In this document: positions 40,778 through 50,458 of the stretch, piece by piece
How positions within the stretch are numbered: the first letter of the stretch is position 1
How the letters are laid out: every line of letters begins with the position of its first letter
NCBI GenBank assembly: GCA_040392005.1
Contig: JBEBWT010000011.1
Location: forward strand, 1 to 58,482
Origin: DASRQK01 sp040392005
GTDB taxonomy: Bacteria; Bacteroidota; Bacteroidia; Sphingobacteriales; Sphingobacteriaceae
Direction of reading: 5' to 3'
DNA length: 58,482 nucleotides
Program-made: the position numbers and the translations under genes
Notes under the pieces: generated by a model
The model's database searches: none
Told to the model about the DNA's origin: nothing
The model's input: the letters and a program-made list of their open reading frames with translations, nothing else

Positions 40778-41824
40778 CTATCCAGATCCGATAAATTGCC
40801 TGATTTTTTCCCGGTTCTTTTCATAGACCTTATCGGCCAGTGAAACCATCGCCTCCAATTGCTCCGGGTCTGTGGTATCCATGGGTACCCGCCTCCCGGC
40901 CAGCACGGGGTTGCTAACGGACAGATCATCGAAAAAGGGATCGATCCGCAGAAAATGACCTTCCGGCAGGACATGACGGGCATAATAGATGCTGCTCTGT
41001 ATATTGCTTTCGGTAATGAGTTGAGGGAGGTATCTGATCCATTGTATATTGCCCCAATTGCCGGATTTGATGGTGTCCGGCTCGATGCGGTTCAGATTGC
41101 TGGTCCCCGTACCCAGCGACAGCACCTGTATATTCTCTCGTTTGACTCTCAGGCCCTTGAAACCATTGGACAGGTACTGACCCTTTTCGCCCGCAGTTTC
41201 CTTTGAATCATTCATGGCATAGGCGATCGCTGCCATTGCCGGATTGTTCATGGCTACGCCGCCATCAATGTATTTTTTTTGATAAATCGGGAACACAGTG
41301 GGAGCTGCCGTGGTTTTCAGAGCCAGGTCCACCAGCTTCTCATTCGCATCTCTTCCGAATGCCGAATGGAAGATCGCAGGACGATAATTGCGGTTGCGGT
41401 CTGCCTCCATTTCCGGATTGAGATCAAAACTGCAGATCATGATCTCCTTTTTCTTCTTGCCCAGGTTGTATTGCGCATGCAAATCCCCCAATGTCAGCTC
41501 ACCGAAATATTTTTTGAGAATGGTGCGAAAACGCTTATGTGGATAATCGGCACGTAGATGCTCATCCAGTCCGCTCACCCGGTCGGCATAGTTTTCATGG
41601 AATATTTCCCCCGATTCCAGTAAATAGAGATCCGTCAATTGGGCTGCGGTCAGGCCACAAGCCAGCCCCAGGCAAAGTACGCCTCCCGTAGAAGTGCCTG
41701 CCATCAGGTCGAACCATTCGGGTGCCGTCTTGCCAAAGTCCTGTTCCAGGCAGTCGAGGATTCTGGCCGGTATCACCCCCTTTGTTCCACCTCCATCGAT
41801 CGCTAAAATCTTGAAATCCATCAA
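40778..41824 (-). CDS. Patatin-like phospholipase
   Basis: 348 residues, cytoplasmic, no signal peptide. The oxyanion motif is LAIDGGGTKGVIPARIL, the nucleophile elbow is MAGTSTGGVLC (GxSxG), and the dyad Asp is in YIDGGVAMNNPAM. It hydrolyses acyl esters of membrane lipids. Some patatins act as CBASS or other defence effectors, but no cyclase or sensor gene lies nearby, so a general lipid role is as likely. Confidence 0.92.
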   Translation of the reverse strand: MMDFKILAIDGGGTKGVIPARILDCLEQDFGKTAPEWFDLMAGTSTGGVLCLGLACGLTAAQLTDLYLLESGEIFHENYADRVSGLDEHLRADYPHKRFRTILKKYFGELTLGDLHAQYNLGKKKKEIMICSFDLNPEMEADRNRNYRPAIFHSAFGRDANEKLVDLALKTTAAPTVFPIYQKKYIDGGVAMNNPAMAAIAYAMNDSKETAGEKGQYLSNGFKGLRVKRENIQVLSLGTGTSNLNRIEPDTIKSGNWGNIQWIRYLPQLITESNIQSSIYYARHVLPEGHFLRIDPFFDDLSVSNPVLAGRRVPMDTTDPEQLEAMVSLADKVYEKNREKIRQFIGSG

Positions 41825-41890
41825 TTGGTGGCAGACAAAATAAGTATTTTTCGTTAATTTTTTTTATATTTGAATTTATAGATCTAAAAA

Positions 41891-42814
41891 ATGATGAGTA
41901 AACAAATTTCATGGCATGGAGTTTATCCGGCCGTTCTGACCCCGTTTTCGGCTGAGGGTACGATTGATTATGAGATGTTCGCAAAAAACATCCTGATGCA
42001 GAAAGAGGCCGGAGTGGCGGGCATTATTATTGCCGGAACATTGGGGGAAGCCAGCACACTGAGTACACAGGAAAAATTTGATCTGCTGGTGTTTGCCAGA
42101 CAGTTATTGCCGGGGGATTTTCCGGTGCTCCTGAATATTGCGGAGCAGGCGACCTCAGAGGCTGTTGCCTTTGCAAAAAAAGCGGAAACGCTGGATGCGG
42201 ATGGATTGATGTTACTGCCCCCCATGCGTTACCGGGCCTCTGACCGGGAAGTCGTGACCTATTTCCAGGCAGTTGCTGCTTCCACCTCGTTACCCATTCT
42301 GATCTATAATAATCCGGTCGATTATGGCATCCATGTGACGGTGGATATGTTTGCCGAATTGGAACCTTATCAGAATATACAGGCCGTCAAAGAATCCACA
42401 CGTGACCTGACCAATGTCACCCGGATGATCAATCGTTTCGGGGACCGGTTCAAGATCCTGGGCGGTGTGGATACGATCTGCCTGGAGACTCAATTGATGG
42501 GTGCTACCGGTTCGGTGGCCGGTCTGGTCAATGCATTCCCGGAGGAGACTGTCGCGATCTACCGGTTGGCAAAAGCGGGGCGGCTGGACGAAGCCCTCGC
42601 CATTTATCGTTGGTTTATGCCCCTGCTCGAATTGGATATACACCCTCGTTTGGTACAGTATATCAAACTGGCCGCTGCGAAGGTGGGTTTGAGTAATGAA
42701 TATGTACGGGAACCCAGACTTCCCCTGGAACCCGGGGAAAAAGTCAGGGTAGAACAGATCATTGATGATGCGCTGGCATGCAGGCCCGTATTGCCGGATT
42801 ACCTGAATATCTGA
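41891..42814 (+). CDS. DHDPS/NAL-family enzyme, probable pyrroline-4-hydroxy-2-carboxylate deaminase
   Basis: 307 residues. The Schiff-base Lys is in IQAVKESTRDLT and the Tyr in LILIYNNP-type residues (LPILIYNNPVDYG); AGTLGEASTLSTQEK is the family's GTxGE motif. DHDPS-family proteins occur as aldolases or deaminases. The three following genes are an aldehyde dehydrogenase, a hydroxyproline epimerase and a DadA-like enzyme, so the deaminase forming 2-oxoglutarate semialdehyde is the best fit. TATATTTG (41865-41872) is a probable -7 box for the whole operon. Confidence 0.85.
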   Translation: MMSKQISWHGVYPAVLTPFSAEGTIDYEMFAKNILMQKEAGVAGIIIAGTLGEASTLSTQEKFDLLVFARQLLPGDFPVLLNIAEQATSEAVAFAKKAETLDADGLMLLPPMRYRASDREVVTYFQAVAASTSLPILIYNNPVDYGIHVTVDMFAELEPYQNIQAVKESTRDLTNVTRMINRFGDRFKILGGVDTICLETQLMGATGSVAGLVNAFPEETVAIYRLAKAGRLDEALAIYRWFMPLLELDIHPRLVQYIKLAAAKVGLSNEYVREPRLPLEPGEKVRVEQIIDDALACRPVLPDYLNI

Positions 42815-42856
42815 TCAGGGGAAAGCCATTAAAATGCCATTAAAAGGAAGGAAGAA

Positions 42857-44335
42857 ATGGAATTAAATACGCCGATCAGTACGATTGAGCGGTTTCTGGA
42901 AGACGCCCAGACCGCATTCTTTGTGCTGAAAAATAAAAATATAAAAGAGCGGGCCGCCCTGATGCATCTGATCGCGGATGAGATTGAGGCGCTCGGGGAG
43001 GAGCTGATACATACCTCCGGGGAGGAGACTAACCTGCCGCCTGCCCGCCTGAAGGGAGAACAGGCCCGGACCGTATTCCAGTGGCGGAGTTATGCGGATG
43101 GGCTGGCCTCCGGCACTGCATTGCCCGTGCGGATCGACACGGCCATCCCGGACCGGACACCCCCCAAACCGGACCTGCGCAAATCTTTCCTGCCGGTTGG
43201 GATCGTGGTCGTATTTGGGGCCAGCAACTTTCCCTATGCCTATTCCACGGCCGGGGGAGACACGGCCTCGGCTATTGCTGCGGGCTGCCCGGTGGTTGTC
43301 AAGGCGCATCCGGCACATCCCCGTACTTCGGCCATGATGGGAGAAGCGATCGCAAGGGGCATTCGGAAATCCGGATTGCCCTCCGGTATATTTTCCCAGG
43401 TATTCAGTGAAACCCATGAGGCCGGTGTGTTTCTGGTTTCCCATCCCCTGGTCAAAGCAGTGGGATTTACCGGATCACTGGCCGGAGGAAAGGCTTTATT
43501 TGATGTGGCCAACCGGCGTGCCGAACCCATTCCGGTCTTTGCGGAAATGGGGAGCGTCAATCCCGTCTTTGTACTCCCGGAGAAATTGAAAAGTACAGGT
43601 GCGGCATTGGCCGGTCAATATATTGCATCCCTGACACTGGGTGTCGGGCAATTTTGTACCAATCCCGGAATCATGCTGGTCCCCGATCAGGAAGATCTGC
43701 CCGAATTTGAAAAATGCCTGCGGGATGAATTGCTTCGGTTAGCCCCGGCAAATATGTTGCATCAGGGCATTGCGACAGCCTATCAGAGAAATAAAACTGC
43801 TATCAGTCTTCTAAAAGGGGTAGAACTGATTGCAATGGTTCCCCCGGGAGAAAAATTGCAGGGAAATCCTACGCTGGTTAGGGTCAGTGCACAAGACTTT
43901 CTGGCCAATGATAGCCTGTCAGAGGAAGTGTTCGGGCCTTTTGGTATGCTGGTCACCTATCGTGATCCGCAGGAATTGTTGGCCATCGCCAGGAAACTGG
44001 AAGGGCAATTGACCGTCTCAATATGGGCCGAAAGCGAGGAGATCCGGGCATCCGGCGAACTGATGGATGTGCTGTCCACAAAATGTGGAAGGCTCCTGTA
44101 CAACAGTTTTCCGACAGGGGTCGAAGTTGCCTATGCCATGCAGCACGGAGGGCCCTTCCCGGCATCCACGGACAATCGCTTCACCGCGGTCGGCCCGGAT
44201 GCCATTCAACGTTTTGCCCGTCCGATCAGTTTTCAAAACTGGGGAGATGACTTCCTGCCGGATGAATTGAAAAGCAATAATCCCCTGAAAATCTGGAGAA
44301 CCGTCAATAATGAATGGACAAAGGACCCTATATGA
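42857..44335 (+). CDS. Aldehyde dehydrogenase, probable 2-oxoglutarate semialdehyde dehydrogenase
   Basis: 492 residues. The catalytic Cys is in LGVGQFCTNPGIM, the catalytic Glu in FAEMGSVNPVFVLPE, and PVVVKAHPAHP and GFTGSLAGGKAL are the cofactor regions. The FAEMGSVNP variant is characteristic of 2-oxoglutarate-semialdehyde dehydrogenases. It would oxidise the product of the preceding deaminase to 2-oxoglutarate. A good purine-rich ribosome site (AAGGAAGGAAG) precedes the ATG. Its stop overlaps the next start as ATGA. Confidence 0.9.
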   Translation: MELNTPISTIERFLEDAQTAFFVLKNKNIKERAALMHLIADEIEALGEELIHTSGEETNLPPARLKGEQARTVFQWRSYADGLASGTALPVRIDTAIPDRTPPKPDLRKSFLPVGIVVVFGASNFPYAYSTAGGDTASAIAAGCPVVVKAHPAHPRTSAMMGEAIARGIRKSGLPSGIFSQVFSETHEAGVFLVSHPLVKAVGFTGSLAGGKALFDVANRRAEPIPVFAEMGSVNPVFVLPEKLKSTGAALAGQYIASLTLGVGQFCTNPGIMLVPDQEDLPEFEKCLRDELLRLAPANMLHQGIATAYQRNKTAISLLKGVELIAMVPPGEKLQGNPTLVRVSAQDFLANDSLSEEVFGPFGMLVTYRDPQELLAIARKLEGQLTVSIWAESEEIRASGELMDVLSTKCGRLLYNSFPTGVEVAYAMQHGGPFPASTDNRFTAVGPDAIQRFARPISFQNWGDDFLPDELKSNNPLKIWRTVNNEWTKDPI

Positions 44336-45339
44336 AAAGAACATTTTCCTGCATTGACGCCCATACCTGTGGCAATCCGGTCAGACTGGTGACAGGGGGA
44401 GGGCCTTTTCTGGAGGGTAACTCCATGATGGAGCGCCGCCTGCATTTTCTGGCTGAATACGACTGGATCCGCAAGGGATTGATGTTTGAACCCCGTGGAC
44501 ACGATATGATGAGCGGGAGTATCCTGTATCCACCCATAGATCCGGCAAATGATGTGGGGGTACTTTTTATAGAAACCAGTGGATGCCTCCCCATGTGCGG
44601 GCACGGCACTATTGGCACAGTGACCATTGCGGTCGAAGAAGGATTGGTGATCCCAAAGGTTCCGGGCAAGTTGCGCCTGGAAACCCCGGCGGGCCTGGTA
44701 TTGGTGGATTATGTGCAGGAAGGCAAGAAGGTCCGCTCCGTCCGATTGACAAACGTCAGATCCTTTTTGGAAGCAGCAGGATTGACGGTTGAATGCCCGG
44801 ATCTGGGTACCCTGACAGTGGATGTGGCCTATGGGGGTAATTTTTATGCCATCGTAGATCCGCAGGAGAATTTCAAGGGACTGGAACATTATTCGGCCGA
44901 TCAACTGATCGCCTGGAGCCGGGTCTGCCGCCAGCGGCTCAATGAGCAATATCAGTTTTTCCATCCGGAGGACAGAAATATCAACGGACTCAGTCATATC
45001 CAATGGACCGGTACACCGCTGAATCCTGCTTCCACCGCCCGGAATGCCGTATTTTACGGAGATAAAGCCATCGACCGCTCACCCTGTGGGACCGGCACTT
45101 CGGCCCGCCTAGCCCAGTGGCACGCCAAAGGCAAGCTGCGTCAGGGGGAAGCATTTGTGCACGAAAGCATTATCGGGTCCACTTTTACTGGCAGGATCGA
45201 AGAAGTTATCCCGGATGCATTCGGAGATGACCGGGACGCCATCGTTCCCAGCATTGAGGGCTGGGCCATGATTACCGGATACAATACTATATTTATCGAT
45301 GATGATGATCCTTATGCACATGGATTCCAGGTCTTATAA
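44332..45339 (+). CDS. 4-hydroxyproline 2-epimerase (proline racemase family)
   Basis: 335 residues from the ATG at 44332 in the ATGA overlap; an in-frame ATG at 44314 is less likely. It begins FSCIDAHTCGNPVRLV. The two catalytic cysteines are in GCLPMCGHGTIGT and DRSPCGTGTSARLA, matching Cys/Cys epimerases rather than Cys/Thr dehydratases. It converts trans-4-hydroxy-L-proline to cis-4-hydroxy-D-proline, the first step of the pathway encoded by its neighbours. Confidence 0.93.
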   Translation: MKRTFSCIDAHTCGNPVRLVTGGGPFLEGNSMMERRLHFLAEYDWIRKGLMFEPRGHDMMSGSILYPPIDPANDVGVLFIETSGCLPMCGHGTIGTVTIAVEEGLVIPKVPGKLRLETPAGLVLVDYVQEGKKVRSVRLTNVRSFLEAAGLTVECPDLGTLTVDVAYGGNFYAIVDPQENFKGLEHYSADQLIAWSRVCRQRLNEQYQFFHPEDRNINGLSHIQWTGTPLNPASTARNAVFYGDKAIDRSPCGTGTSARLAQWHAKGKLRQGEAFVHESIIGSTFTGRIEEVIPDAFGDDRDAIVPSIEGWAMITGYNTIFIDDDDPYAHGFQVL

Positions 45340-45393
45340 TCGCACCAGTTACCACTCCGGTTACCGGCCCGATTGCCGCTCCAAAACTGACCA

Positions 45394-46656
45394 ATGGAAA
45401 TGAAACAAGAACATATACTGGTCATTGGTGGGGGGATTGCCGGTTTGGCCTCCGCCTATTACCTCGCTAAGAGTGGCCGGAAGGTGATCTTGGTGGACAG
45501 AGGGGATCTGACAGATAATTGTTCCTTTGGTAATGCCGGCATGATCGTGCCCAGCCACTTTACACCCCTTGCTGCACCGGGCATGATCGAAAAGGGCATT
45601 AGGTGGATGTTTGACAGCAAAAGCCCTTTTTATGTCAAACCCTCCCTGAATTGGCCCCTGCTATCCTGGGGAATGAAATTTATCCGGCACGCCAATGACC
45701 GGCATGTCATCCGCTCATCACCCGCATTGCGGGATCTCCATTTGTATAGCAGCCAACTGTATGATCAACTGGCCCTGGAACTGGGTATAGACTTCGATCT
45801 GCACCATCGTGGTATCCTGATGTTGTATAAATCCGAAAAAACAGCGGAAGAGGAAAGTCATCTGGCCCATCGGGCCCGCGATCTGGGGCTGGATGCGGTC
45901 GTATTGAACCGGGAAGAGGTGCAGGCCCTTGAACCGCAGGTGCAGCTGGATGTGCTGGGCGCCGTGCATTACCGCTGTGACGGTCATTTGTATCCACCGG
46001 CTTTAATGGCTGCTCTGATCGGGAAGCTGAAAGAAATGGGGGTCGCTTTGCAAACGGGTGTGCAAGTCGAAGGATTTGAGTTGCAGGCAGACCGGATTGT
46101 GCAAACCGTTCTTTCCGATGGTCAGCGGATTGGAGCAGGGCAGATTGTACTGACCGGTGGCGCATGGATGGGTAAATTGGCCCGGAATGCCCGGCTTTCT
46201 GTTCCTGTCATGCCGGGGAAAGGTTATTCATTCCGGACCGATGCTTTTGAAAAAAAGGTGCTGCATCCTTCCCTGCTGCTGGAAGCAAGAGTAGCCCTGA
46301 CTCCGATGGGCGGTCATGTGCGAATAGGCGGGACAATGGAGTTAGGCCCTATGAATCATCAGATCAATATGAAGCGGGTAGCCGGCATCGTGGATGCGAT
46401 CCCTGCCTATTACCCTGAATATAGACTGCCTATGCCACAGAAACAGGAAATCTGGTACGGATTCAGGCCCTGTTCGCCGGATGGCCTTCCTTATCTGGGT
46501 ATTTCCCGGAAGGCGTCCAATCTGGTGCTGGCCGGGGGACTGGGGATGATGGGATTGAGCCTGGGACCCGCAGTAGGGCAGATTGTCTCGGACCTGATCA
46601 ATGGGCAGGCATTGCAGACGGATATACAGCTTTTTGATCCCGAGCGTTTTGATTGA
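45394..46656 (+). CDS. DadA-like D-amino-acid dehydrogenase, probable D-hydroxyproline oxidase
   Basis: 420 residues. The FAD motif is VIGGGIAGLASAYYLAKSG, then NCSFGNAGMIVPSHFTPLAAPG (the DadA-type NAG motif) and C-terminal GLGMMGLSLGPAVG. In hydroxyproline loci the equivalent enzyme oxidises cis-4-hydroxy-D-proline to pyrroline-4-hydroxy-2-carboxylate. It lies 54 bases after the epimerase gene. Confidence 0.9.
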   Translation: MEMKQEHILVIGGGIAGLASAYYLAKSGRKVILVDRGDLTDNCSFGNAGMIVPSHFTPLAAPGMIEKGIRWMFDSKSPFYVKPSLNWPLLSWGMKFIRHANDRHVIRSSPALRDLHLYSSQLYDQLALELGIDFDLHHRGILMLYKSEKTAEEESHLAHRARDLGLDAVVLNREEVQALEPQVQLDVLGAVHYRCDGHLYPPALMAALIGKLKEMGVALQTGVQVEGFELQADRIVQTVLSDGQRIGAGQIVLTGGAWMGKLARNARLSVPVMPGKGYSFRTDAFEKKVLHPSLLLEARVALTPMGGHVRIGGTMELGPMNHQINMKRVAGIVDAIPAYYPEYRLPMPQKQEIWYGFRPCSPDGLPYLGISRKASNLVLAGGLGMMGLSLGPAVGQIVSDLINGQALQTDIQLFDPERFD

Positions 46657-46706
46657 ATTTTTACTATTTTTACAGAGATTTTTTTGACCAATTTAAACGA
46701 CTATAA

Positions 46707-48503
46707 ATGATTGCAAGAAGATTAATGCTGTTGCTTTTGTGCTGGGCAATGGTATTTGAACTGCCGGCCCAGACCCCGTTGAACACGGCAGTGGCCCCAT
46801 CCAGTGCCAATATCGACAGGCTGTATGAGCAGGCAAGCGAAGTTTCCGGTCTGGTTGTACAATACGCAAATGATGTGGCGGCCATCCAGTATTTTTACGG
46901 ACCGATGGCCGGATTTGGAGGCCGTGGAGGAGGCGGTGTGAATTCACCGGAGCAAATGCAGCGCCTGACCGTGTTGAACCAATCGTACCTGACAGACTTG
47001 GAAAAGCTGGATTTCAATAGTTTCAGCATCCACGGAAAGGTGGATTATGTGCTGTTGAAAAACAAGATAGACCGCAATCAGCAAAGCCTCCGGAAACAGC
47101 AGGCTACTTATGCTGCCATAGCGGGCCACCTGCCCTTTGCCGCAACGATTTATGCATTTGAACAGAAACGCCGGCGGGGGACCTCGGTGGACGGGGAACA
47201 GATTGCCGGTCAATTGCATCAGGCGACCCTCGATCTGAAAGCGGCTGGTCAGGCACTGAAAACAGAAAAGGAAATCGATTCAGAGCTGGCCGATTACCTG
47301 GAAGCAACCGTCCGGGATCTGAAAAGCAGATTGCAGAGTGCCTTCAATTTTTACAATGGCTACGAACCCCTGTTTACCTGGTGGGTGCCGGAACCCTATA
47401 AAGCCCTGGATAAGGAACTTGACAGTTATGCAACTTTGGTCCGCTCCAAGAGCAATGCAAAAGTATTTGATGATGGCTCCAACATCGGTGGCAAGCCCAT
47501 CGGCAGGGAAGAAATGACCAAGCAACTGCTGGACGAGATGATTCCCTATTCACCGGATGATCTGCTGCGGCTCGCCGAGCAGGAATTCGCCTGGTGTGAA
47601 GCCGAATTGCTCAAAGCTTCCAGGGAAATGGGTTTTGGCAATGACTGGCGGGCAGCCCAGGAACAGGTCAAGAATTCCTATGTCCCCCCCGGCAAACAAC
47701 CGGAAACCATTGTCGGGCTCAATCAGGCCGCACTGGATTTTATCAATGAGCGTGATCTGCTGACCATGCCGGATCTATCCCATGAAACCTGGGGAATGGT
47801 GATGATGACCCCCCAGCAACAGGAGGTCAGTCCCTTTTTCCTGGGCGGGCGCAATATCATGATTGCCTATCCGACCAATGAGATGAGCCATGAACGCAAA
47901 CTCATGAGTATGAGGGGCAACAATCCCCTGTTCTCCAGAGGAATCGTGCAGCATGAACTGGTTCCCGGACATCATTTGCAATATTTTATGAACAGCCGCT
48001 ACAAAGCCTATCGGGGAGAGAATTTCCGGACACCCTTCTGGACAGAGGGCTGGACCTTGTATTGGGAATTATTGCTTTATGATCTGGAATTTCCCAAAAC
48101 GCCAGAGGAACGGATCGGGATGCTGTTCTGGCGAATGCACCGCTGTGCCCGGATCACATTCTCCATCAAATACCATTTGGGTGAATGGACCCCACAGCAA
48201 TGCATTGACTACCTGGTGGATCGGGTAGGGCATGAGCCTTCCACCGCACACGGCGAAGTCAAGCGTTCCTTTGAGGGCAGTTATGGCCCGCTTTACCAAT
48301 TGGCTTATCTGGTCGGTGGCTTACAGGTCTGGAGCCTCAAACAAGAATTGGTGGACAGCGGCCGTATGCCGATCAAGGAATTCCACGACCGGTTCATGAA
48401 GGAAAATTACATGCCGATCGAAATGCTTCGTGCCACCCTGACCAATCAGGCCCTGACCAGGGACTTCAGGAGCAATTGGAAGTTTTACAAGTTTGAAAAA
48501 TAA
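46707..48503 (+). CDS. DUF885-family secreted metallopeptidase-like protein
   Basis: 598 residues with a signal peptide (LMLLLLCWAMVFELPAQ). The zinc-like motif is VQHELVPGHHLQYF, followed by FWTEGWTLYWELLLYDL, which supplies a downstream Glu. DUF885 proteins resemble Zn carboxypeptidases. Its place between hydroxyproline catabolism and an amino-acid permease suggests digestion of proline- or hydroxyproline-containing peptides such as those from collagen (inference). Confidence 0.87.
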   Translation: MIARRLMLLLLCWAMVFELPAQTPLNTAVAPSSANIDRLYEQASEVSGLVVQYANDVAAIQYFYGPMAGFGGRGGGGVNSPEQMQRLTVLNQSYLTDLEKLDFNSFSIHGKVDYVLLKNKIDRNQQSLRKQQATYAAIAGHLPFAATIYAFEQKRRRGTSVDGEQIAGQLHQATLDLKAAGQALKTEKEIDSELADYLEATVRDLKSRLQSAFNFYNGYEPLFTWWVPEPYKALDKELDSYATLVRSKSNAKVFDDGSNIGGKPIGREEMTKQLLDEMIPYSPDDLLRLAEQEFAWCEAELLKASREMGFGNDWRAAQEQVKNSYVPPGKQPETIVGLNQAALDFINERDLLTMPDLSHETWGMVMMTPQQQEVSPFFLGGRNIMIAYPTNEMSHERKLMSMRGNNPLFSRGIVQHELVPGHHLQYFMNSRYKAYRGENFRTPFWTEGWTLYWELLLYDLEFPKTPEERIGMLFWRMHRCARITFSIKYHLGEWTPQQCIDYLVDRVGHEPSTAHGEVKRSFEGSYGPLYQLAYLVGGLQVWSLKQELVDSGRMPIKEFHDRFMKENYMPIEMLRATLTNQALTRDFRSNWKFYKFEK

Positions 48504-48532
48504 TCCATACAATAAACCTAATTATTGAATTT

Positions 48533-49936
48533 ATGAACGAAAACAAAGGTTTCAAATCATCAATGACCTTGACAGATGCGGTGATGTTGGTTGCAGGCAG
48601 CATGATCGGCTCCGGCATTTTTATAGTCAGCGCCGATATCGCCCGGAATACCGGAAGTGCCGGGTGGATGATCCTTGTATGGGCCATTGCCGGCTTTATG
48701 ACACTGACCGCAGCAGTGAGTTATGGAGAGCTGAGCGCGATGTTTCCGAGAGTAGGCGGTCAGTATGTATATCTGAAGGAAGCCTACAATCCCCTGGTAA
48801 GTTTTGTGTATGGCTGGACATTTTTTACCATTATCCAGACAGCTACCATTGCTGCGGTAGGAGTGGCCTTTGCCAAATTTACAGCTTATCTGATCCCCCA
48901 ACTGGATGAAGATATTATCGTGGCCAATCTGGGCTTTATGGAAATTTCATCGGCGCAACTGGTCTCCATTGGCGTAATCCTGGTCCTTACCATTATCAAT
49001 ACGCTGGGGGTCAATAGTGGGAAAACGGTACAGACTTTTATCACTTTCGTCAAGATTGCCAGTTTACTGGGGCTTGTGCTGTTTGGTTTTCTGGCATTGG
49101 ACGCGGACGTCTGGAACGCCAACTGGAGCAATGGCAATGCCTGGAATCTCAGAAACCTTTCAGCGGACGGTCATTTCACGGATTACACGATTTTTGCAGC
49201 GTTGGGCGCGATTGCCGCCGGGATGGTGGGTGCGATCTTCAGCAGTGATGCCTGGCACAGTTCGGCTTCCGTGGCCAGTGAAATCAAGAATCCAAGCCGC
49301 AATATTGGTCTGAGCCTGGCTCTGGGAACATTGATCGTGACCATCGTTTATTTGCTGACCAACCTGATGTACACCGGAGTACTGTCTATGGAAGAAATGG
49401 CCGCCGCCGACAAAGACCGGATCGCGATCGCTGCCGCACAGCAGATTTTCGGACCTGTCGGTATCACCATTATCGCCGTAACCATCATGATCTCCACCTT
49501 TGGTTGCAACAACGGATTGATCATGGCCGGTGCCCGCGTCTATTATTCCATGGCACAAGATGGCCTGTTTTTCAAAAAGGTAGGCACCCTGAATAAATTT
49601 TCCGTACCTGCTGTCGCCCTGTGGCTGCAATGCATCATCGCCTCGGTCTGGAGTCTGAGCGGGAGGTACGGGGATCTGCTGGATGTGATCTCAATGGTCG
49701 TTGTCATCTTTTATGTACTGACCATTATCGGAATATTCAGGCTCCGCCGTTCAAGACCGGATCTACCCCGGCCCTATAAAGCTTTTGGTTACCCCGTGCT
49801 GCCGTTTATTTATATTTTGATGGGGATTGCATTCTGTGTCCTGATGGTGATCTATAAGCCGGATTATACCTGGCCGGGTATTATCATTGCCTCATTGGGT
49901 ATTCCGGTATATTACCTGATCAGGAGGAACACGTAG
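48533..49936 (+). CDS. APC-family amino acid permease
   Basis: 467 residues with about 12 membrane helices. The opening SMTLTDAVMLVAGSMIGSGIFIVSADIAR carries the unwound substrate site GSGIF of APC transporters; ISTFGCNNGLIMAGARVYYSMAQDGLFF is the LAT-like helix. It probably imports the amino acid degraded by the upstream genes, hydroxyproline or proline (inference from position). It is separated from the peptidase gene by 29 bases. Confidence 0.9.
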   Translation: MNENKGFKSSMTLTDAVMLVAGSMIGSGIFIVSADIARNTGSAGWMILVWAIAGFMTLTAAVSYGELSAMFPRVGGQYVYLKEAYNPLVSFVYGWTFFTIIQTATIAAVGVAFAKFTAYLIPQLDEDIIVANLGFMEISSAQLVSIGVILVLTIINTLGVNSGKTVQTFITFVKIASLLGLVLFGFLALDADVWNANWSNGNAWNLRNLSADGHFTDYTIFAALGAIAAGMVGAIFSSDAWHSSASVASEIKNPSRNIGLSLALGTLIVTIVYLLTNLMYTGVLSMEEMAAADKDRIAIAAAQQIFGPVGITIIAVTIMISTFGCNNGLIMAGARVYYSMAQDGLFFKKVGTLNKFSVPAVALWLQCIIASVWSLSGRYGDLLDVISMVVVIFYVLTIIGIFRLRRSRPDLPRPYKAFGYPVLPFIYILMGIAFCVLMVIYKPDYTWPGIIIASLGIPVYYLIRRNT

Positions 49937-50109
49937 AACGCAAAATCGATCAAATGATTTGCAGACTTTGGGGATTAGCAAAGAAGTAGCGGAATAAATT
50001 GGATTTTTTGAGGTAATCACCTGTTCGTACAGCGCCTTGGGATTTTTGATCTCCTCATCCCGTGTATTCAGGAATTTATTTCAAGAAATAATATCCTCAC
50101 TATATTTGT

Positions 50110-50139
50110 TTGTTATTTCGATCAAAATATCTATATTTG
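50110..50139 (+). promoter_or_regulatory. Promoter of hipBA
   Basis: TTG 50110-50112, exactly 19 bases, TATATTTG 50132-50139. A second TATATTTG at 50101-50108 may be an extra start. CAAAATAT-CT-ATATTTG (50123-50139) is a near-palindrome over the box and could be a HipB site. Confidence 0.75.
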
Positions 50140-50164
50140 TACGGAATATCAATCATTTATTGTT

Positions 50165-50455
50165 ATGATTACCAAAAAACAGATTGTTTTCCCCAAGCAC
50201 AGCAAATTGGCCGGACAGATGGGAGAAAATATAAAACTGGCCAGGAAGCGACGCAAACTAACGACGACTCAGGTTGCAGAGCGTGCAGGTATTGCACGTT
50301 CCACCTTGTACCTGATCGAAAAAGGGGATACCAGTGTGGCTTTGGGTGCCTATCTGAATGTGCTGCGGGTATTGGGTTTACAGGATGATATACTCAAATT
50401 GGCCGCAGATGATGACTTCGGGAGAAAGTTGCAGGATTTGGAATTATTGAAGTAA
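50165..50455 (+). CDS. hipB: HipB-like Xre-family antitoxin
   Basis: 96 residues. The helix-turn-helix is NIKLARKRRKLTTTQVAERAGIARSTLYLIEKGDTSVALGAYLNVLRVLG. As the partner of HipA it would neutralise the kinase and repress the operon. It ends 3 bases before the hipA ATG. Confidence 0.9.
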   Translation: MITKKQIVFPKHSKLAGQMGENIKLARKRRKLTTTQVAERAGIARSTLYLIEKGDTSVALGAYLNVLRVLGLQDDILKLAADDDFGRKLQDLELLK

Positions 50456-50458
50456 GAA

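Noticed and set aside
40778..41824. Patatin as a CBASS-type defence effector
   Set aside because: No cyclic-nucleotide synthase, Cap2/Cap3 or other sensor gene is adjacent; neighbours are metabolic.
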